In this document: positions 58,564 through 64,000 of the stretch, piece after piece | Layout of the letters: each line of letters opens with the position of its first letter | How positions within the stretch are numbered: position 1 is the first letter of the stretch | Assembly (NCBI GenBank): GCA_006212045.1 | Contig: PZPK01000004.1 | Coordinates: 1 to 64,000, forward strand | From: Oleiphilus sp. | GTDB lineage: Bacteria; Pseudomonadota; Gammaproteobacteria; Pseudomonadales; Oleiphilaceae | Reading direction: 5' to 3' | Length of the DNA: 64,000 bases | Notes under the pieces: model-generated | Databases searched by the model: none | What the model was told of the DNA's origin: nothing | The model's input: only the letters and a program-made list of their open reading frames with translations | Position numbers and translations under genes: made by a program

Positions 58564-59349
58564 ATGTGCCTGATTATTTTTCGCTGGCAACCACACCACA
58601 CCAATCCGCTTACCCTGCTTTCAAATCGGGACGAATTCTATGCCCGTGCAAGTCAATCAGCACATTTCTGGGAAGACAGCCCCGGTGTTTATGGTGGACG
58701 TGACCATGAAAAAGGCGGTACCTGGCTGGCAGTTTCGCGCTCGGGGAGACTGGCCTGCGTGACCAATTACCGAGAACCCATCCCCAGGAACCAGACACGC
58801 TCCAGAGGGGAGATTCCTACCGATTTTCTACGTCAGAGCCTCAGCGCGATGGCATTTGCACATAGCTTGCAGCCTCACCACGAAGCGTTTCCGGGGTTTA
58901 ATGCGCTGCTATTTGACGGAGTTTCTCTGGTCTATACCAGCAACCGAATGAAGACGAAGCCAGTTGCATTGCGCCCCGGAATTTACGGAATCAGCAACCA
59001 CCTTCTGGATACACCATGGCCCAAGGTCAGCAAGGCAAAATCTGCCGTTGTCAGATGCCTGGAACAATTCCCATCGCCTGAACCCGCCCGTACAAATCAA
59101 CTACTGGCAATCATGCAGGATGAAACACTTGCTCCCGATGATCAGCTACCGGACACTGGGGTCGGACCAGAACTGGAACGGCTGTTGTCCGCGATTTTTA
59201 TCAGAAGCCCCGCCTACGGCACCCGAACCACCAGCTTGATAGAAGTGTTTGAGGATAGCCCTCTTGAATTTACGGAACAGAACTATGAACAGGGAAGGCC
59301 CTTGCCGAACATGACAACAGCACTTATTGACAAGGGGTCAGCCAAATAG
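58564..59349 (+). CDS. NRDE family protein (TANGO2-like)
   Basis: MCLIIFRWQPHHTNPLTLLSNRDEFYARAS...GGRDHEKGGTWLAVSRSGRLACVTNYREP. Confidence 0.9.
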   Translation: MCLIIFRWQPHHTNPLTLLSNRDEFYARASQSAHFWEDSPGVYGGRDHEKGGTWLAVSRSGRLACVTNYREPIPRNQTRSRGEIPTDFLRQSLSAMAFAHSLQPHHEAFPGFNALLFDGVSLVYTSNRMKTKPVALRPGIYGISNHLLDTPWPKVSKAKSAVVRCLEQFPSPEPARTNQLLAIMQDETLAPDDQLPDTGVGPELERLLSAIFIRSPAYGTRTTSLIEVFEDSPLEFTEQNYEQGRPLPNMTTALIDKGSAK

Positions 59350-59378
59350 ACTCCAAGGCACCGGAATCCAAAGACCGG

Positions 59379-59951
59379 TTAATGCTGCCTTTGATCTTTA
59401 AGCTGCTGGGCCTGCCGCTTGATCACATGCTGAACCAGCAACTCCTGGTCATTGTCGCCCAGACTTTCAAAATCGGCGCGTATGATATAGGGCTCTTCAA
59501 CGCCATCAAAGTCACTGCGTTCGCACGAAATCACGGTCGCCAACAGCTGCAATCTTATATTGCTCGGATACAGGGTAAGATCCAGCCCCAGGGTTTTTCC
59601 CAGTCCAGTCTCTTGTGCGGCAGGGAACGCAATACCGCAAGCACTGATACTGACCTGACAAGCTCTCATTGCATTGGCATTCTCAATACCATGGCTAGCC
59701 ATGCCATGGCCAAAAGCCAGATTGATCTTTTCGTTGAACAATTCCATCAGGCGATGCAATTCTGCATTTTTTTGCTTGATGGAATGCAGAATCACCGTAA
59801 TTTCATCTTCCATGGTCGCCAATAGACTATTCAATGACGCCGGCTTGGAGGCCATTGCGAGATTCCGCTCACCATCCGACAGCACGCGATAATTGAGCCC
59901 AACCAGGTCGGTCACTCTGAAATATCGTCGTCTTTCGCTTTGTGATTGCAA
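59379..59951 (-). CDS. Atypical PilZ-domain protein
   Basis: ERRRYFRVTDLVGLNYRVL N-terminus and QVSISACGIAF; adjacent to motility stator genes. Confidence 0.65.
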   Translation of the reverse strand: MQSQSERRRYFRVTDLVGLNYRVLSDGERNLAMASKPASLNSLLATMEDEITVILHSIKQKNAELHRLMELFNEKINLAFGHGMASHGIENANAMRACQVSISACGIAFPAAQETGLGKTLGLDLTLYPSNIRLQLLATVISCERSDFDGVEEPYIIRADFESLGDNDQELLVQHVIKRQAQQLKDQRQH

Positions 59952-59998
59952 TGCCCTAACCCTCTACTTATTTTCCAACCAAGAATATATGCATAACT

Positions 59999-60994
59999 TC
60001 AGAATATTTCCGCCGGATCGAGCTCAAAAAAGGTTTTTCTTTGCTCTGGTGTGCTCTGCTCGAAGGCATCTCGAACATCGATAACCTCCTGCTTCACCTG
60101 CTCGTCCGTTTTTTCCTGTAACACAATTTCTACCCGGCGATTCTGAGCCCGGGATTCCGGCGTCTCATTGGGAACTAAAGGACGCGTATCCGCGAAACCT
60201 GTGATAGAAAACCTGTCTTCCTCCACCCCTCCAAATTCAAGCAACCCGGTCGCCACTTGCAGAGCCCTCGCGGTAGAAAGGTGCCAATTGGAAGGAAACT
60301 GCGCCGTTTTTATCGGCACGTCATCGGTGTGCCCTTCAACGGATATTTGCCCTTTGATCGCACTCAAAATCCCGGTCAGTTTTTCGAGCACCGGAATAAA
60401 ATCCGATTCAAGCTGCGCCGAGCCCGAACGAAACGAGCCTTTTTCCTGGACACGAATGATAATCTTGCGGCCGCGCGTTTCTATCTCAATAACTTCTTCG
60501 GCCACTTCTTCCTGTAATTTATCGGCGATATCGATGGCCTGCGATTCCGCTTCATCCTTCATCTCCTGGATCATTTCGGCAACAATTACCTGAACCGGCT
60601 CTCCTTCCGTGGCCGAATCTTCCTTCGCACATTCCTCGGCAACTGCTTTCTTGACCTCGGCTTCACACAGAATTTCAAGAGATTGATAGTCGGTTTGCGT
60701 CGTATGCTGCATCACGGTTTGCAGGGGCGTAGGCTCAGGCTTACCCGGAGAAAAGTTTTGTGCAATTACGCTGGTACCTTTGGGGATAGCGTTGACATCG
60801 ACCTGGTTCTGCACCCCGAAAGCATCGCGCATGTTGCCGGCCAGCCGTTTGAATTTCAGCACGTCCATCTCGGAGAACGACAACAGCAAGACGAAAAAAC
60901 ACATCAACAGCGACATCAAATCCGCAAAGGTACCCATCCAAGCGGGCAACCCGGGAATACATTCTTCGCACTGGACTTCTTCTTCGTCACTCAT
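59999..60994 (-). CDS. motB: Flagellar motor protein MotB/PomB
   Basis: PGLPAWMGTFADLMSLLMCFFVLLLSFSEMDVLKFKRLAGNMRDAFGVQ; OmpA-like ISVEGHTDDVPIKTAQFPSNWHLSTARALQVATGLL. Confidence 0.93.
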   Translation of the reverse strand: MSDEEEVQCEECIPGLPAWMGTFADLMSLLMCFFVLLLSFSEMDVLKFKRLAGNMRDAFGVQNQVDVNAIPKGTSVIAQNFSPGKPEPTPLQTVMQHTTQTDYQSLEILCEAEVKKAVAEECAKEDSATEGEPVQVIVAEMIQEMKDEAESQAIDIADKLQEEVAEEVIEIETRGRKIIIRVQEKGSFRSGSAQLESDFIPVLEKLTGILSAIKGQISVEGHTDDVPIKTAQFPSNWHLSTARALQVATGLLEFGGVEEDRFSITGFADTRPLVPNETPESRAQNRRVEIVLQEKTDEQVKQEVIDVRDAFEQSTPEQRKTFFELDPAEIF

Positions 60995-61049
60995 CCCTTC
61001 ATTCCATCAAGGCAATTGGTGCATGGCGCAGATACAATAAAGAGAAGCA

Positions 61050-61808
61050 TTATTCTTCAGCGGTCTCACGCTTGCCTTCCGGCAGATAGGTACGGAGCAT
61101 CCCTTCGATCACCCTGGGATTCTGCCCCGCTTGTATTGCCAGTACTGCGTCAAGTGCCATGGATTTGATCAATTCTTCTTCGGCTGCGCGCACCTTGAGT
61201 TTATCTGCGAAAGGAATGGCGACCATGTTCGCCAGCATCGCGCCATAAAGCGTGGTCAGCAAGGCTACTGCCATGGCGGGGCCGATAGATTTGGGGTCAT
61301 CCATGTTCGATAGCATCGCTACCAAGCCAATCAAGGTGCCGATCATGCCCATGGCTGGGCCGATATCCCCCAGTGAACCCCAAACACCGGCACCATTCTT
61401 ATGGCGTTCAACGGCCAGGTTCTTGTCCTTGGTCAGAACGCTGCGCACAACATCGGCGTCATGTCCATCAATTAGCATTCCAATGCCTTTTTTCAAAAAG
61501 TCATTTGGTATTTCCTTGCCTTCCAGAGACAAGAGCCCGCCTTTGCGCGCTGCATCTGCCAGTTCAATAACGCTGGCAATCAGCTCTTCCGGGCTGTCCA
61601 GCTTGAACATAAACGCCTTACCAACCGTCTTCCCGGCACCCAGAAACTGACCCAAGGGGAACTTCATCAGACAGACCAGCGTCGACCCCACCAATACAAT
61701 CAAAACGGAGGGAACATCTACAAACATGCCTACCGAACCGCCCAGTACCATTGCAAACACAATAATACCGAACGCACCTAACATGCCGATGAGGGTTGCT
61801 AAATCCAC
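61050..61808 (-). CDS. motA: Flagellar motor protein MotA/PomA
   Basis: MDLATLIGMLGAFGIIVFAMVLGGSVGMFVDVPSVLIVLVGS...LGDIGPAMGMIGTLIGLVAML...ALLTTLYGAMLANM. Confidence 0.94.
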   Translation of the reverse strand: MDLATLIGMLGAFGIIVFAMVLGGSVGMFVDVPSVLIVLVGSTLVCLMKFPLGQFLGAGKTVGKAFMFKLDSPEELIASVIELADAARKGGLLSLEGKEIPNDFLKKGIGMLIDGHDADVVRSVLTKDKNLAVERHKNGAGVWGSLGDIGPAMGMIGTLIGLVAMLSNMDDPKSIGPAMAVALLTTLYGAMLANMVAIPFADKLKVRAAEEELIKSMALDAVLAIQAGQNPRVIEGMLRTYLPEGKRETAEE

Positions 61809-62046
61809 CGATTACTCCTGTAACGAGCCTATTATGTACGTGACGAAATTGCCCATGGCCTTCGAAAATAAGATGTGAACACTTTTTTTATCAATGATTT
61901 GAGAGCGCGCCAGATGATACACCCAACGCCCATTAGACTCAGTTTAGCTTCAATTAAGGAAACTTCATGCTTTTTAGTATAGAAAAAGTATACAATCTTG
62001 ACGGATATTTTTTCACACTCCTAACATGTGGCAGAACGGGTAAAGC

Positions 62047-62295
62047 ATGGCGGCAACAAGCGAAAAATCCCTCAGCGAATTCGAAAAATCTCTCGAACAG
62101 CTGGAACAGATTGTAACCCGAATGGAGCAAGGGGAATTATCTCTGGAGCAATCATTAAGTGCGTTCGAGGAAGGTGTTCGATTAACGCGATCCTGCCAGG
62201 AAACGCTTAAGGAAGCGGAGCAGCGTGTTTCCAAACTGATCCGTGAAGGCGGCACTCTCGATCAGAAACCGTTTGAAAATCCGGAACAGGATTAG
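62047..62295 (+). CDS. xseB: Exodeoxyribonuclease VII small subunit
   Basis: SLSEFEKSLEQLEQIVTRMEQGELSLEQSLSAFEEGVRLTRSCQETLKEAEQRVSKLI. Confidence 0.97.
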   Translation: MAATSEKSLSEFEKSLEQLEQIVTRMEQGELSLEQSLSAFEEGVRLTRSCQETLKEAEQRVSKLIREGGTLDQKPFENPEQD

Positions 62296-62320
62296 ACTTC
62301 CTCAGGCACTTCACTCTTTT

Positions 62321-63226
62321 ATGTCAAGCATTCCCGCCGCCCCCGCTTCATTCATTGAAACCTATCGCCAGCAAATTGACCAAGCGCTGAATCGCATTCT
62401 GTGCGACAGTGACGGCATACCTGAACGACTATTCAAGGCCATGCAGCACAGCACTTTATCTGGCGGCAAACGCATTCGCCCGATATTGACCTTATGCAGT
62501 GCACGTTGCCTTGGAGGGTCTGTGGACAAGGCAATGCCGGCAGCCTGTGCGGTAGAAATGATACATGCCTATTCTTTGGTGCATGATGACCTTCCCGCAA
62601 TGGATGACGATGATCTTCGAAGGGGTCAACCCACCTGCCATATCGCATTTGACGAGGCGACAGCCATACTGGCCGGAGATGCCTTACAGGCGCTGGCCTT
62701 TGATGTCATTGCACGCAAAAACACAGACCTGGACCCTGAACAGCAACTCGGCATGACGCGTTTGCTGGCCAAAGCTGCCGGCGCACGTGGAATGGTGGCG
62801 GGTCAATCGATCGATCTTGATTCGGTTGGCCAGACACTGACAAGCGAGGCCTTATCAGGAATGCATGCCTTAAAAACAGGCGCGCTCATCCAGTGCGCGG
62901 TTGAACTCGGCGCATTATGTTCCGATCAGGCAGATCCGCAGGAGCACACACATCTGTCCGGATATGCCAAAGCCATTGGCCTCGGCTTTCAGGTGCAGGA
63001 CGATATTCTGGATATTACCAGCGCGACAGCAGTACTCGGCAAACAGCAGGGGGCAGACAAAGAGCTGAATAAGCCCACCTTTCCTGCTTTATTGGGCCTG
63101 GAGGGTTCCAAACAAAAATTGAAAGGCCTGCATGAAGAAGCTTATTCAGCGCTCGCCAGGCTAAATCATCGCGACACCAGCGAACTTCGGCAGATAGCCG
63201 ATTACATTGTAACGCGCGTTTTTTGA
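62321..63226 (+). CDS. ispA: Farnesyl diphosphate synthase / geranyltranstransferase
   Basis: [56 protein letters not shown] at 62321. Confidence 0.96.
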   Translation: MSSIPAAPASFIETYRQQIDQALNRILCDSDGIPERLFKAMQHSTLSGGKRIRPILTLCSARCLGGSVDKAMPAACAVEMIHAYSLVHDDLPAMDDDDLRRGQPTCHIAFDEATAILAGDALQALAFDVIARKNTDLDPEQQLGMTRLLAKAAGARGMVAGQSIDLDSVGQTLTSEALSGMHALKTGALIQCAVELGALCSDQADPQEHTHLSGYAKAIGLGFQVQDDILDITSATAVLGKQQGADKELNKPTFPALLGLEGSKQKLKGLHEEAYSALARLNHRDTSELRQIADYIVTRVF

Positions 63227-63296
63227 CGTCCTTTCTGCTATACTCGCGCCCCTCAAATTAAAAACCCAAGCTTTTGACCCATACCGTGTATTAGAG

Positions 63297-64000
63297 ATGC
63301 CAGAGCAAGCCATTTTTCATGAGATCCCTCTGCAGAGACCCAGCACTCCGTTGCTGGACCGCATCTCATCACCACACCAGTTACGGTTGCTGTCGGAAGA
63401 GCAGCTGAGCCAGCTAAGCTACGAGTTACGTGCGTTTATGCTGTACAGCGTTGGGCAATCCGGCGGACACTTCGGGGCAGGCTTGGGCGTCGTGGAACTG
63501 ACCATCGCCTTGCACTTCGTATTTAACACGCCCGAAGATCGTCTGGTGTGGGACGTCGGACACCAAGCCTATCCTCACAAGATACTGACTGGTCGTCGCG
63601 AAGACCTGCTCAAAATTCGGCAGCAGGATGGTCCGGCCGCCTTTCCCTGCCGCGAAGAAAGTGACTATGACGCCTTTGGTGTAGGCCACTCAAGCACATC
63701 GATCAGCGCTGCGCTGGGTATGGCTCTGGCGGCGCAACAGAAAGGCGAAACACGAAGGGCGATTGCAGTCATCGGTGATGGCGCACTTACGGCCGGCATG
63801 GCCTTTGAAGCAATGAGTCACGCCGGCGATATCGCACCGGATATGCTGGTAGTCCTGAATGACAACGACATGTCCATTTCCAACAATGTTGGCGGCTTGA
63901 AAAACCACCTTGCACGCATACTCTCAGGCAAAACCTACAATCAGGTGCGCGATAGTGGCAAGCACCTGCTGAGTGGTACACCGGGGCTGATGGAGTTTGC
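63297..64000 (+). CDS. dxs: 1-deoxy-D-xylulose-5-phosphate synthase (N-terminal part, truncated by window end)
   Basis: My translation from ATG 63297: [102 protein letters not shown]...[16 protein letters not shown]; no stop before the window end, so not in the ORF track. Confidence 0.95.
   Translation, partial: MPEQAIFHEIPLQRPSTPLLDRISSPHQLRLLSEEQLSQLSYELRAFMLYSVGQSGGHFGAGLGVVELTIALHFVFNTPEDRLVWDVGHQAYPHKILTGRREDLLKIRQQDGPAAFPCREESDYDAFGVGHSSTSISAALGMALAAQQKGETRRAIAVIGDGALTAGMAFEAMSHAGDIAPDMLVVLNDNDMSISNNVGGLKNHLARILSGKTYNQVRDSGKHLLSGTPGLMEF

Noticed and set aside
1-64000. CRISPR array, prophage, BGC or retron-like element
   Set aside because: No regularly spaced repeats, no phage structural genes, no NRPS/PKS/RiPP genes and no reverse transcriptase seen in the ORFs.

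Overview
The window is a chromosomal segment from a Gammaproteobacterium, probably a marine or aquatic Oceanospirillales/Pseudomonadales-like lineage (inferred from gene content only). It is mostly ordinary chromosome on both strands. Recognisable core loci are rlmG, ilvD, lgt-thyA-folA, motA/motB (pomA/pomB type) and xseB-ispA-dxs, with dxs running off the right edge. The accessory part is the first ~2.3 kb. It holds a truncated IS481-type transposase, a small orphan lipoprotein and non-coding sequence, and it ends at the 3' end of a tRNA-Leu(CAG), so it looks like an eroded island or integration scar. Signal transduction genes are over-represented: two PilZ proteins, a GGDEF-EAL protein, a periplasmic-binding-lipoprotein / histidine kinase / DUF3369-GGDEF-EAL operon, two tandem diguanylate-cyclase-like genes with degenerate GGDEF motifs, and a 7TMR-DISM hybrid kinase with an unassigned C-terminal domain. 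The best sequence-level regulatory observation is a shared upstream motif (CTATTTTTAGAAATAT-like) plus a similar leader before both the DoxX gene and the pirin gene of a yqjF-yqjG-yhaJ-yhaK-like cluster. I found no CRISPR array, intact prophage, recognisable defence island or biosynthetic cluster, and nothing I would call a clearly new system. The best novelty candidates are the three-gene sensor operon, the output domain of the hybrid kinase, and the Cys-repeat lipoprotein.
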